Part shown: positions 24,701-36,845 of the stretch, one piece after another | Layout: each line of letters opens with the position of its first letter | Position numbering within the stretch: position 1 is the stretch's first letter | Source: Bactrocera neohumeralis | Taxonomy: Eukaryota > Arthropoda > Insecta > Diptera > Tephritidae | Direction: 5' to 3' | Assembly: GCF_024586455.1 (NCBI RefSeq) | Contig: NC_065923.1 | Span: 4,467,501-4,531,500 of the forward strand | Length of the DNA stretch: 64,000 nucleotides | Position numbers and translations under genes: made by a program | Notes under the pieces: model-generated | Told to the model about the DNA's origin: nothing | The model's database searches: none | The model's input: the letters and a program-made list of their open reading frames with translations, nothing else

Positions 24701-27700
24701 GAATGAACTGTGCAGTTCCCCAGCTGAGCATTCTTTTGTCACACAAGCTTCAACATTCTGCTACAGCATCTCATGGGCGTGGCTCTCAACCAGCTGCAGA
24801 ACTTCACCACCATTATTATCAGTTTTTTCCGAATTATCTAACTTTTATATCTTCTCATCGATTTTTATTATCTCCTATTTTTGCCTGTATGTTGACTTTG
24901 ACTATTAGCACTTTTCAAGGCAAAACTTGAAAAAATGTAAAGAAATGGATCTTTGGAATAAGGCTGAAATTGTAGATCACGTTTTCTGAAATAATATCTG
25001 AAGCAGGGTGACTGAGTCATAAAGCGATTGAATGCTTTACTGAGCAATTAGGAAAACACATTTCACTAAGAACAACTAACAAATTAGACGTACGGCTATT
25101 GAAATTAATGATGCGTGGGTGAAAAAGCAAAAGCGGGGTGATGACTGCCAAAGCTGTTAATATGCTAACGAATATGTAGTCACACAATAATACTCACATG
25201 GAAGCCTTCGACTTCAAAAGCACTGGTACACTTTAAATATGAATATTCTTAGAAGTGTTACTTTTACGGCGATGACAACTGTTGATACGATAAGTTTGTT
25301 TTATGCTGGTAGTTAAATATTGAAATTCCGTTGTGTGCTCTCCTTCTTTTCCGTCTTTAATTTTCAAAAAGTTTTTTTTTTCCACAAATTGGCGCGCGCG
25401 CTTTTTCCACACCAACGCTTGGCGACACGAACGGCGTCAAAAGGCAAAACGTGCAAAAAATGCGCCGTGCGTATGTGTGTGTGTGTGTGTGCGAAAACAC
25501 ACGTACGCAGTTAAGAAGTAAAACAAACCTAAGCGCAAGCAATAATGTATTTATTAAATATAAGAATCAAATGTTAAGCGACAACACGACACGACGCCGA
25601 CTGGGTGATACGGAACGCGGCGCGAGGCGTCGAGGCGTTGATATGCGACGCGCTGGAGCGCGCTGTGCTCTAGGGTTGGTGTTGGTGTTAGGTATGGCGC
25701 TTTGTATGCGCGCGGGTGTGTGTGTTGCGCTGTTAGGTACTGGTGTGTTTCAATGCGGTATTTGGCGTTTACGCGCGGCACGCGGTAGGTGGACGCGCAG
25801 GTGTCGCGGTGCGGTGTGTGGTGACTGATAAAACAAGATTGTTTTCTGCTACTTTTTTCTTGGTATTGTATTTGTATTTTTTATATATTACTTTACATTC
25901 GAACTGCTTGTCCGATCACTTGCTTGTTGATTATTATTATTGTTTTAGTTGGTAATATTTATGCTGCTGCTGCGCTATTGTTGTTATTCGTAAGTTGCTG
26001 TATTTTTCTGCGCTTCACGGTTACGTGTTCACTTGTTTGTTGTATGCGGTTATTTGTTGGTATGTATGTATGTATGTATGTGTATAAGTAGTTGTTTGAT
26101 TTGATTCGTGATTTTTCACTTATAATGGCTTATAATAGCAATTGTTGTACTTAGCGGTAATTTGTTGTTTAGTTTTAAATCGTTTATTCATAATCTTCCA
26201 AGTATTTTTAGCTGAAAATAAGTGTTTGCTTTAATCATTTCGTTTACAGCAACCGCAAAGACATTTTTCACTTGAATTCTCATGCGCCTTGGTCGCTGAT
26301 GATGCCTGCGCTTTTGTTGTCAAACCTGCTTTTTATAATTAAATAAAATAAATTAATTTCGATTTCGTTTTAAACTCACTTTCGCGCTGATTTTTTGATG
26401 AAAAATTAAACCCTATAACACTTTTAGATGGAAATATTCATAAAAACACAAAATACAAACATAAATAGTTTTTTTTTTAATTTGTTTTTAATATTGCTAG
26501 GTGTTGCTGTGGTATTTTTCTGATAACTGTAGGATTTGTATACGATTTTTTTATAAAAATATGTAATTTTATTTTTTTAATCACACATAATCGAATTTAC
26601 AGAAGCCCTCTTCAACAACTAATCGAAATTTATTCACTTTCTTGAATATTTTTTTAACTTTATTACTTATTAACATTTTAATATATATTTTAATATTTTT
26701 TTAATTTTTATTTTAATTTTTTCATTTATTTATTTTTTTATTTGTACAGCGTACTTATTGAAATTTAATTATCGCTAATTTTTATGAAAATTGTTCACCC
26801 TTTTGTGTTCAATTTAATTGTTCTTTCGTGATTTTTATTTACATATGCTCATTTGTGTAGCTTAAAATGTTTTGCGCTTTGCCTTTTACACTCTTCTGTG
26901 TTATTTATTTATTTTGCTTTTGCGCACTTTTGTGTTTCTCCGTTGCTTTTGTTTCGCTACAATCACTGCTTTGTTTACCAGTTTACCTGTAATAGCAACA
27001 ATTGTACATTTTCGAATTCTTCTTTGCACTCTATTTGTTACTTTGCACCTGCCCGAGCCATTACAATAACTAACCCGCACTCATACATTAAGCGAGTGTA
27101 TGTGTGTGCGTGTATGTGTAGTCTTTACAGCACACTTCAAAATTTTTTATGATTTTGAAATTGTCTTCTTTCGCCGAGCCTCATGAACACTTTCGTGTCC
27201 GAAAGCTCCTGTGACCTCCTTCTGCCGCAGTGCCGACGATGACGACGCCGCCGTTGACGAAGCTCTCAGCCCGCCACGCAACGAAATACCTATAGCAATG
27301 CGTTGCTTCGCACACACTGCAATGCAGCGAAGGAGGAAGGAGAAGACGGCGCAGGAGAAGCAGAAGACAATGCATCTTCTTGCTCTTATACCGAATTTTC
27401 GTGGCGACGTAAGCGACGTTAACGCACACGCAGTCGCCTTCATAAATGCAATTGTGGTTGGCGGCGTCGACGCTGACGCAGACGTGACGTTAACGCCACT
27501 TGTTCGTCTGTGCGTTCGTGTGCTCGCTCGCCAGTGGGTCGCTGTTTATTGCGTTGCGCCAGAAGACTGCACTTTCATATTTAAAAATGTATAACAGCAA
27601 CAACAACAACATAACAACTTATTGGCAGCAACAGTGGCGGCGTAATGACAACAACAACAGCAAAGGCAGCAACGATAATAATAATAACAAAAACGAGAAG

Positions 27701-29787
27701 AATGAAGGCGAAAGACGCAACAAATACAGCAATCGCCAGTGTAATGCGTTCGCTTTTATTAGCGTTGCTGTTGTTGTTGCTGTTCTTGCAGTTGCGTTAT
27801 TTATAAAAATAACAGCGGGCAGTGGCGCAGACCATCGGAGCGACACGGGCAGCCACTGCGCGACCGGCCGATCACTCCACACGGTCGGCCCGACCCGCCT
27901 ACCACACGGCCGGGCGAGCGTTTTTGGTCGCGCGTTTGAGCAACAGTGCGTCTAAATGCTAAACGGTGTGGCGACCCCGTTTTTGCCGTTCACACGACAC
28001 AGCCTAACAGCAGCACATACAGACGCGCACACATACAACGACAGCTTGCTTAGCGTGTGTGTTTGTTTAAAGTGATGTTGACTGCTTTCGCCCGTCGAGT
28101 TTGAGTTTTTGTTTTTGGCCCGCGGCTATTGCTGCGGATGGCTATGGCCTGTGCCAACAATTCATGCTTGATTTGGTTGCAGCTACTTGCTGCCTAAATT
28201 GTTTTTATTGTAGTTGACTGTGAATGTAATTGTTCTTGCATTCCTCACACGTACAGCCATGCCAAACATATGCGCAGCCACAGAAAGCTACGTGCGCGCG
28301 TGTGTTTGTGTGTAATGGGGAATGCACATCCCCATATGCAGGCATACGGCACTTTTCTCGAGCAGAAACTGTTGTCGACGTTTTGTGCTGCTGGCACTGC
28401 GGCTGTGCTTCTTCTATCGCCTATTCATCTACCTATACCCACACTTGCACCTCGCCCCCCTTTGCCCTTCTGCCGTTCAATGTGATAACTTTACGACCAC
28501 TGCAGTTATTCGCTGTTGTTGTTATTGTGTTGCGAGCCCCCAAAACATATTTGCCCCAAACGCGTTTGGCAACGTTCGCCTTGCCGTCGATTATAACGCA
28601 TTTAACTGTTAATAGTTGAGTTGGAAACTTAGGAAACTAGTTTCACTTGCGTTTTCATATTTTAGAAATTTCAGATATTTATTTTCTTTTACTATTTTTT
28701 CTTGCTCTCACTTTGTTTCACTTCACTTCACTTAGTCTCTTGTTCTGGTTGGTCTTGTTCTTCTTCGTGTGCTACTGCTACTTATTTGGTCGACTTCGTT
28801 TTCACCGAATTACCTATAGAGGCACTTCTAAATGCTCGCTGGCCAGAACTCTATTTTCTATAATTCACAAATCTTCACATGCACTGCGGATCGTGGTGGA
28901 AATTCTTTAGAATTTCTTAACTAACTGCTGTTGCGTTATTTTCCATCGTTTCATTTTTCCTCTTCTCTCGTCACTTATGTCGTATTTTCTTGATTTCTTA
29001 TGTATTTTTGTGTGTCTTATGCTTTGGAATTCACAGAACACTTCGTTTTTCGATGGGGTACTGAACTAGCACTGCGTCAAAGTGACAGCTCAGTGCTGGC
29101 GCCATTGCCGACCGCGCACTGCTTAGTCGACATTATTTGCTTTATCATTGGCTTTATGGCTTTTGCTCCAACTGTTATGGCGCTGTCAGTGGGGAATCCG
29201 TTATGCGCTTCCGTTCGGCCATTGAACTGTGTGCGCGCTGAAGTTGGCTGTGCATGTAAACGGTTGTTGTCGCGGCTAATTGACCTGTGAAATCCAATGT
29301 AGCGGTTGCGTGATTTGCTAAATTATTGGATATTTTTTTGACATTTTTTATAATTAGCATTTGTGTATATAATTTCGAAAGTGGTTGGGGTAAGATAACA
29401 CTTTCTGAGAATGAAATGTATTGAATATTATTTGGCAGAGTACATAGACAATTTTTACCCTTTAATTTCAAGCTACCAAATGGAGTAATAATGCGGTTTA
29501 CATAGTTTAGTCTTACTGATTTTATATTAGAATATTGGTAGAGATAACTAAAGGCGCCTTATTGCTTTATTCATATTTTTTCTCATCAAATGCGTAAAAT
29601 TTCAAAATATACATATTTAATTTTTCCGCTAGTTTTCTTACTTTTTTGTGCAACAATATAAAATCATAATTAATTTAAATTAATATTTTGGATTTGTATA
29701 TAATATTGATTTTATTATTCATTTAAATGTCTTTAATAATAAATTTATAACAATTATGTAATATACATATATTTGTGTTTGAATGTA
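21751..29787. other. Non-coding region with GC-richer islands (22.0, 25.4-25.8, 27.2-28.6, 29.0-29.3 kb)
   Basis: No protein-coding exon could be established. GC-rich, CpG-containing islands at about 21970-22180, 25390-25830, 27170-28060, 28230-28480 and 29040-29290 contrast with very AT-rich DNA between them (for example 26340-26850). The islands hold frames of 60-150 codons on both strands, several crossing simple CAA/CAG or GT runs and none with a recognisable domain. Fly 5' UTR exons and promoters often look like this, so untranslated exons of either flanking gene are possible but unproven. Confidence 0.4.
27790..27850. promoter_or_regulatory. Candidate TATA-containing promoter in a GC-rich island
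   Basis: TTATTTATAAAAATAACAG lies inside a GC- and CpG-rich island, with TATAAAAA at 27802-27809. On the plus strand a start about 30 bp downstream would fall in CAGTGGCGCAGACC. On the minus strand the same AT core (TTTTTATAAATAAC) would point towards a CAA/CAG-rich leader-like sequence. Orientation and activity are unknown. Confidence 0.25.
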
Positions 29788-30165
29788 TATTAGAGCGGGT
29801 CGATTTTTTACTATAAAATCGCATATGCAGGAAATGTTCTACGAGTTATCCTGAACAGTTTTGCCTAAGAGACCAAGGGTCTAAATCGGTTGCGAGCCAG
29901 CGAATTTTAAGGCGAAGTTTAAAAAATCTGAATAATCGGTTCTATAAGAGATATGTGATAAAGTTGGGCGATGTTACATTTCGTTGGGATATCTAAACAA
30001 CGGACGAATACATTTTTGTAAACCCTAAAAACTTTGCCTTAAAAAGCATTGGAAAATGGTTTTAGACCATAGCCCCTAAAGTAGAAGTGCTCAGAATGAA
30101 CATTTACCGCCCGCAGGCGAGATTTTTTCGTTTCTTGGCTTCCTGTAAATCGACTCACTCCAATA
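29788..30165. mobile_element. MITE-like element with about 20-bp terminal inverted repeats
   Basis: The left end TATTAGAGCGGGTCGATTTT is mirrored at the right end: the reverse complement of the last 20 bases reads TATTGGAGTGAGTCGATTTA. The 378-bp element has no coding frame and is bordered by AT-rich TATA-like DNA, fitting insertion at TA. Size, terminal repeats and lack of a gene fit a non-autonomous DNA transposon. Confidence 0.75.
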
Positions 30166-31562
30166 TACCTATGTACATATACGATACGTATAATTTGAAC
30201 TAAACGTTAATGTGCAGTTAGCTATTTCCGGCGCTTTTGGTATAACTATAACTTATACATTGTATTTACTAAATTCACATAATATATATACAAACCCAAA
30301 CATCAAAAAGCTGTTCACCGATGCCGCTTAAGTCCTTAAATTAGTCTCTATTGCCTATGATCTATGCGGTCAACCAAATTGTATGCCTATATACACATGT
30401 CCATGTAAATATATTTGTATATATACATGTGTAGCTCAATGCAAATTATATATTGTGGTTGTAATGAAATATGCTCGCTGTTTTTTACCACGAATGGGCT
30501 GACCACAGAAACCATATATATGAATATATATTGATTGTGTTCCCTTCTGCCGCCTGTCATTTATTACTTTTCTCAATTAATGTCAGCATGAAGTATTAAT
30601 CGATATGACTCTTGGTGGAAGTGTTTAATAACTGTCATTTATCCACAGCGTACTTAATGGGATATATTTTTATCACTAGAGAATTAAAAGAGTATAATTT
30701 ACCAAGAAAGTATTTATTGAACAATAAGAAAAAAATTAAATTATACAAAATTTATACCTAAAAATAAATATACATTATTTCTTTTTAAGAAAAACTTAAA
30801 AATTAGTATATATTTTATTACATTTTATTTGAAATTTTAATTTTTTCAATTTCAATTTTTACTTCGGTCAATTAGTGAGATATTAATTTCGGTCACTTTC
30901 CTTTTGTCTTCCCATTATTTGTATTTCTTTTTGTATATAGTACCGTGCTACGGAGGGTATACGTAATATTTCGTTGCATGCTAAGGACTTTACTGGTCAC
31001 TCATACGCCCTGCTTCACTTTAGTTCCTGGAAACAATAAAAGTTTTTTTTTATCTGAAATGTTGTGTATTAAAATATTTTAGATAACTAATTACACTGGT
31101 TAATAAAATTTTAACTTTTTTTAACACATGAAAACTCTTAAAAAATTGTGAATGATTTTATATTTATTTTTTGTCTTCTGGAAGGTCCTTTTTAAGTTCT
31201 CAATAATAAACTGTTAATATTCTTGCACCTCATTTCCATTTCATTGACAGCGTTTCTTCATCAAGCTTTCGTCTTGTTAGTCACTCACAGCCCTAATTTT
31301 TCACATGAGAGTCTAGCACTAGTATTTTTAAGAAGTTATTATTATGCAAAATTTATTGAAATTGAAAATAATTGTTTCTCGATTATGTCATACCTGTATA
31401 TAAACGCAATGATACGCCTATTAAACATATATTTTAAAAATTTTCTTAGCAATTGCCTTGTTTTCTAAAATTTTGTATTTTTGGATGGTCGTAATACAAT
31501 ATGTCACAGATACACTTTCAAATAAAGTGTGACCAAAAGCATAAATTATAATTAAAATCCAA
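30166..31562. other. AT-rich non-coding DNA
   Basis: No gene is supported. The sequence is very AT-rich with TATATG tracts (30280-30430). A moderately complex block at 30540-30640 contains ATTAATCGATATGA and CAATTAATG words, compatible with homeodomain-type binding sites. That is only a composition-level observation. Confidence 0.4.
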
Positions 31563-31930
31563 GGGTAAATGATATTTCAAAAACAAAATTTGCCATGTTG
31601 GTACTGTCCTTAATTACTATGCAAAAAAAGATTGAGATCTGTCAAACAGTTAAGCAGCAGCTACTTAAGATCTCTCGCGAGTCCGTTCGATTAATTTTGG
31701 TAGATATACATAATGTTTTGTTTATAGAACGCGCTCTTGCTTGACCCGATAAAGCTGCATTTTTCGTAAACAGATATCTCTGCAGAAGGTTCATCGTGCG
31801 AGTTCCGATACCACATTCACGAAGAACATTATAATTGCCGATAGGTCATGGTCTTACGAATTTGGTATGCAAACAAGTCACCAATTATCAGAATGGAGGG
31901 AAAAAAATGTGCCGAAATCAAAACCATCAT
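31563..31930 (+). mobile_element. Irritans-type mariner remnant, copy C
   Basis: Begins GGTAAATGATATTTCAAAAA, shared with copies A and B. It retains a central transposase piece that reads, across frames, RESVRLIL-like sequence near 31680, then IITADRSWSYEFGMQTSHQ and LSEWRE (about 31825-31895). That corresponds to the ITGDETWVYEYDMQTSQQ region of the family, so the first catalytic Asp region survives while both termini of the protein are degraded. It ends abruptly without the distal half. Confidence 0.75.
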
Positions 31931-33394
31931 GCGAAATCCGCTCGGATCTCGCTTTTTTATCACAATATGTGTGATAGCTAGGACCTCTCTTTTTTAAATT
32001 TTATTTGTAAATTTAATGTATTCCTTAACAAAATCAGTATTCTCCCATAAATAAATGTAAAGATGTGAAAAAAATTTAATAAAATAAAGTGTTATTAGAA
32101 CAAAATCAGATAATAAGATCAAACAGGGAATTTTAGTAAGGTATTTATATAATTTATAGACACACCCGTTATTATCAACAAATGTATATATCATAGGGAG
32201 ACACGCGCGGATACACTCTGTCTAATTGCTTTATACTTTCTGCAAACTTAATTTCTTTATACTAGCTCTATGCAATTTTTGGCATTCCATTTAACATATT
32301 GTCAACAACAACACGCGCCCAGGGCCATAAGAAGTATTGATCTTTTTTTTGTTTTCGTGCAATGAAGAAGCATGAAATCATATCATTATTACCGCCTAAT
32401 TGTTATCAGCGTCCGTTGTGTGACTTTGATTGCTATGTTGTCCCTGTGATATACTTAAATTTGTTATTTTTGTTGTAGAAAAACAATTACTTTTCTTGTA
32501 TAGCGAAGCGAATCGGCCACTCAGTCTGTTAAGTGAAGTTGAAGTAAGTTGATGTTGCCACCAAAAGTCGCGTGAGATTTTTAAAAAGTGCTGAATCTAA
32601 TTAAGTAATTTACAGTTTCACAAGTAATATAAAAGGTAATGAAAAATATGTAATTGCTTTGTAAAAAATGTTGTCCAAGAAATGTCTGAGTTTTGTGATA
32701 AGAAAAATCAGTTGATTGCGTTGTTAACAAATTTGATACACGCTCATAAATAGGCGTTTTTTGTTTTAATTCTAATTTTCTTTAAGGTCAATCAAGTAGC
32801 ACTGTGTTTTTTTGTGCTATAAAGTCGAAGGTTCCCTCAGCAGGACTTTATTCGAACAATTATTAAATAAATCTTTAAATTAAGAAGCTTCAATGTGTAT
32901 TAAAACCTTGAGAAATGTAGACCATGATACAACCATGATTATACCTTAAAAAGAACATACTAAAATTTTAAACCAATATCTCAAATAGTTGTTGAGTTAC
33001 AGCTTATAAAGTGTGGTTTGGCATTTCAATCAGCTCTATCAGTTTCTTTTTAAAGGTGCTTCTTTCGAAACTACATTTTTCAAACTTGCATGAGTATTTA
33101 CTCGGAAGCAGATGATCCGATCACTATTCGATTTATTTTCAGGTTTTATATAGTTCTCAATGCAATATCTTACCACTTCTTAACCTGATCAAAATCGAGC
33201 TTTAGCAAGCCAAACCGAACAAAATTTTGTAAGATTCAACATTTTTACCGCAAGATATAGCTTAAAAGGTCTTGAATGAAAATTATGTGTTCATTTTATT
33301 TGTAAAAACGTCTAAAATAATTTTTGAAAAATTTTGGAAAAAAAAAAATTTGGTTTTTTTTTCGTAATACCCATTTTGGAGTTTTGATTTTTAC
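31931..33394. other. AT-rich non-coding DNA
   Basis: No coding exon is supported. At 32521 the word TCAGTC (insect initiator-like) is followed by a strong donor-like GTAAGT at 32544. This is one possible place for the untranslated first exon of the plus-strand secreted-protein gene, but nothing else in the sequence confirms it. Confidence 0.35.
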
Positions 33395-33645
33395 ATCAAG
33401 TTTGCCACTAAATTTGCAACAGGCAGAAGGAAACGTAGGAGACCTTATAATAAGTAAATAGAAATAATTGGCATGATGAGCTGAGTCGGTTTAGCCATGT
33501 ACATTTGTCAGCCCGTCCATGCGTCCATGCGAACAATGTAGTCCCACAATTTATGCAACATTGATCTGAAAATTGCTCAAGTCTTTTTCTCTCTAAGAAG
33601 CTGCTCATTTGTTGGCTGTGGCTTTGAAGCACCCGGAAATTTTAA
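33395..33645. repeat. Dispersed repeat (GCTGAGTCGGTTTAGCCATG family), copy 1
   Basis: GAGCTGAGTCGGTTTAGCCATG, then GTCCATGCGTCCATGCG, CTGAAAATTGCTCAAGTC and TTTTCTCTCTAAGAAGCTGC match, in the same order and spacing, the segment at 57420-57720 (CTGAGCCGATTTAGCCATGT, GTCTGTCTATCCGTCTG, TTTTCTCTCCAAGAAACTGC). This is an old dispersed repeat, common in form in fly genomes, with no intact gene. Confidence 0.65.
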
Positions 33646-33656
33646 CTAAACTTCCC

Positions 33657-34444
33657 GGGTGAATGAAATTTCAAAAATATGTATTTTGTTAAGGTAGGAC
33701 TATTCTTAATTACTATGCCAAATGGGAGGCGATCTGTCAACCAGTTTGTTTACAGCAGCTGTTAAGGTCGGTACACCTCAGTAGTGCGTTGCGATTTTTA
33801 CAGTGGATAAAAATATCGAACAAAGAGTCTGTCTCAAATTTTGTATTTCTTGTAAATGTTGGAAAAGGCTTACCATGATTCACTTTTATCAAAAACCGTC
33901 CTAAGGTCGAACGATCATTGAAGACAAGCATTTTTCAGGATGATCTTCGACCTCTTCAACTAATGAAAATATTAAAAAAGTTAAGGATATGGTGCTGGAG
34001 GGCAAGCCCAAACTCAGGGCTCAGGCAAATATTAAAGAGATGGCAAGTGAGCTCGACATCTCAAAGCGAGTTCATTCGATTGATGTTGGTGACTCGTACC
34101 GAAAAGCTGAACTGTTCAAAAAGAATACCGTAATTACCAAAAGCCAAAAATGCAATGAATATCATCGCTCAACCACCGTATTCTCCAGATTTGGCTCCAT
34201 GTGATTTATTCTTGTTCCCCAAACTGAAATTGGCGCTCCGTGAAACCCGTTTTCAGTCGAGCTGAAGGCCATCCCAGATAGCGCTCATGGAAAATGTTTT
34301 GAGGACTGGAAATATCTTTGGCATAAGGGTATTACATCTGGAGGAGATTACTTTGAAGGCGACAAAATAAATAATTATGCATAATTAACTATTTAAGTTT
34401 TTATTTACAATTTCCTGCTACTTTTCTACTTCGTAGATTTACCC
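33657..34444 (+). mobile_element. Irritans-type mariner remnant, copy D (both ends visible)
   Basis: The left end GGGTGAATGAAATTTCAAAA and right end GTAGATTTACCC are imperfect inverted repeats (GGGTRAAT). The interior carries linker sequence (AQANIKEMASELDISKR, about 34022-34072), then after a deletion IIAQPPYSPDLAPCDLFLFP (about 34161-34220) and KLKLALRETRFQS. It ends with LKAIPDSAHGKCFEDWK, WHKGITSGGDYFEGDK. The catalytic middle is missing and frames shift several times. Confidence 0.85.
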
Positions 34445-35674
34445 AAATACCTCAGTGCGTATAAATATATTTACATATATATAACATAAATATGTTGTTT
34501 TGCTAGTGAACTGCTTCGGTATTCATTTAATTATAAACAGCTATGCAATTGTCTCTTACATTTATGGAATTTCTGAAAATAACTAATAGCTAATTTTAGG
34601 GACAGAACAAGGAAAATAGTCTAGAGCAGAGTTTTCAGGAACAGAGTTCTCCATGGATTGATTTCATTGTGAGAGTCCCTTCTTTAATCATATGATTTAT
34701 ATGTGTATGCACTCTTTTAATATAATTTAATTATTTTTATAATTTATTACAATTTAATTTAATTTAATATAATTCACGGACTACAATGTTATTTACATAA
34801 CAACATGCGCTCCCATATTGTGTCACAAGCAGTCATGCTGTACGCACTGGCTTTTGTTCTCTGTACCTCTACCTCTACCTCTCACATTCAAACTTCAACT
34901 CCTCTCAATTTTCAAACCCTTTAATTCAAATCGAGCTCACGTACATTGACGATTTCACAGTTTTCAAATTGCGTACAATGTTGCATTGCATCCACGAAAC
35001 GCATGCAAACGAACAACAACAACGACTGCAAGGTAGCAAAAAGCATTTAATCCTTACAATCACTTAGTGAAAGCAAATCAAGTTGCATTGACGTTTCGAC
35101 GTTGCTGATTACTTGAGAAACGAACGCTTTCATTGCACGGGAACAAATGCGCAGCTCGAAGATTGACTGAGTTTACGTGGAACGGCTACCTTTGCAGGCA
35201 ATTTCCACGTTGCGAACACCGTTGTTGGCAGGCAGTGATTGTTGTTGGCACAACAATGCCAGTCTGCTCGTTCGATTAGCTGTAATTTCTGAAGAGTAGC
35301 ACTTGTAGACGCCACTTTAACTGTCGAGGATAATGCGAACGTCAAGGAGCTCAGTGCTTGACACCCGGAAGCTCCATTTTTTTTTTAATAATAATACTAA
35401 TATTGGTAGAAATGTTTTTCAATTATTATAAAAAATTAATTGAAAAATGCCAGCTCTGCAGCTTCTACGCAATTAAATTCAATCAGTATTTGATTGCAGA
35501 AACACATACTTATAAACATGCACTAGATTTCTATATGAAATTTCTTAATTATAAGGCAATTGTTTTAGCATTACGATTTCATTATAAAATGCTTAAATCC
35601 GCTTAATTCTAAACGATCGACTTAAATAAAACAAAAAATTGCTCACATTTTGTGTTTTTTTTTCTTTTATGCAG
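34445..35674. other. Non-coding DNA upstream of the secreted-protein coding exons
   Basis: No exon could be supported. CAACAA-type and moderately GC-rich sequence at 34800-35350 resembles fly regulatory or UTR DNA. Because exon 1 begins with a splice acceptor, some of this is likely intron of the same transcript. Confidence 0.4.
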
Positions 35675-35858
35675 CTAACAACAACCGAAATGTTCACCAA
35701 GGTTGCCATACCATCTGCATTATCCTTGCGGTATTTCTTTGCATTCGCTCTACTCGTATTCGTCGCGTCGCCAGCCACACCAGCTAAAATACCGATAGCA
35801 GAGAATGACGGGGCTGGGCTGCGAGGTCAAGCCGTCATTGATGCGGTGCCCCTGGCAG
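35675..35858 (+). CDS. Secreted cysteine-tail protein, exon 1 (15-nt leader plus signal peptide)
   Basis: A pyrimidine-rich tract ending TTTTATGCAG (AG at 35673-35674) makes this an acceptor-bounded exon. The ATG at 35690 follows a 15-nt leader. It opens MFTKVAIPSALSLRYFFAFA, a hydrophobic core (to VFVAS) and a likely signal-peptidase site after SPATPA (about residue 32). The exon codes 56 residues plus one base and ends at CTGGCAG|GTAAGC, a strong donor in phase 1. An upstream ATG at 35639 falls inside the pyrimidine tract and is less likely. The mature N-terminus would be KIPIAENDGAGLRGQ. I do not recognise the family. An untranslated exon upstream is required but not located. Confidence 0.75.
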
Positions 35859-36399
35859 GTAAGCGCCGCTGATTCGATGGCATTCAGTTAATCCAATTAA
35901 GTGATTTAGAAGTGATTTTGAAATGATTTATTGCGATTAAATATTTATGGAATTTGTTTGGCGTGGAGTCAACGATTGCATGGTGAGAGTAGGTGATGGA
36001 CAAATTTCGAGAAAGCGTTAGTGTGTGTTGAGAAAAAATGCGTGAGGAATTAATGAAATATTTCGCAGATTACGGTTTAATTTAATTAAATATTTGCATT
36101 TATATCATCAATTTCTGGTTTGCTCTAATTATTTTCCTTTCTCTTGTAATGAAAAAATTATGTCATTAGAAATAAAAAAATCTGCAATAATTGATTTTAT
36201 TGAGCAGAAAGTATTTGTATTGCCACCCAACGAGAAGCAGAAGAAAAGGCTTTTCATTACATTTCTGCTGTGGTATCAGTGAAGCGTGCAATCGCTCAAA
36301 TGTGGAGCATTTATTTAAAAACTATTTATTTGAAAATGGTTGTTAACAATGTTCTTAGTTTCTACATAAATTTGGGAAGCCGATTGTGTCGTGAAAAAG

Positions 36400-36845
36400 C
36401 ATTCTCGTGATGACTATTCGTCTTATAGTAACAATGTTAAGATTTTTCTACTCTTGTAACATGTTGATAGCCGACTATTTGATGCCTGAAATTGTAGCTC
36501 GTTATCTCGGCGACATTTGGTTTCAACAAGACGGCACCACTTGCCACACATGGCATCAATGAATGGATTTATTGAGAGAACTCTTCAGTGAGCAGATAAT
36601 TTAACGTTTTGGGCCAGTCGATTGGTCACCAAGGTCGTATGATATCACACTGACAGACTTTTTCCTGTGGGAATGTGTAAAGTGTAAAGTCTATACGGTT
36701 TTGTTCCGTGCCAATCTCCAGTTGCCAGTCAAAATGCTCGAACGAGCCATCGAAATTTTGATTCAAGGAATGGGCCATCAGAGATGTAGCCGCGGCATGT
36801 TTTTTCTTTAAATTAGTAGGGAACCTCAAAATGGATCACCCTTTA
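36400..36845 (+). mobile_element. Decayed mariner/IS630-like transposase remnant, copy 2
   Basis: Plus-strand reading gives LMPEIVARYLGDIWFQQDGT, then TCHTWHQ with the second catalytic Asp in QQDG. After frameshifts it reads RSYDITLTDFFLWECVKCKV and continues to MLERAIEILIQGMGH. The last part ends near AAAATGGATCACCCTTTA, a terminus-like sequence. The first catalytic region is absent, the reverse of copy 1 at about 3.1-3.8 kb, which keeps the first region and lost this one. Confidence 0.75.

Noticed and set aside
25451..25828. 125-codon Arg/Cys-rich plus-strand frame
   Set aside because: It crosses a GT microsatellite and a CG-rich stretch where stop codons are rare. No recognisable protein.
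33718..34204. Three 64-71-codon frames as possible small genes
   Set aside because: They are pieces, or antisense shadows, of the degenerate mariner copy D.
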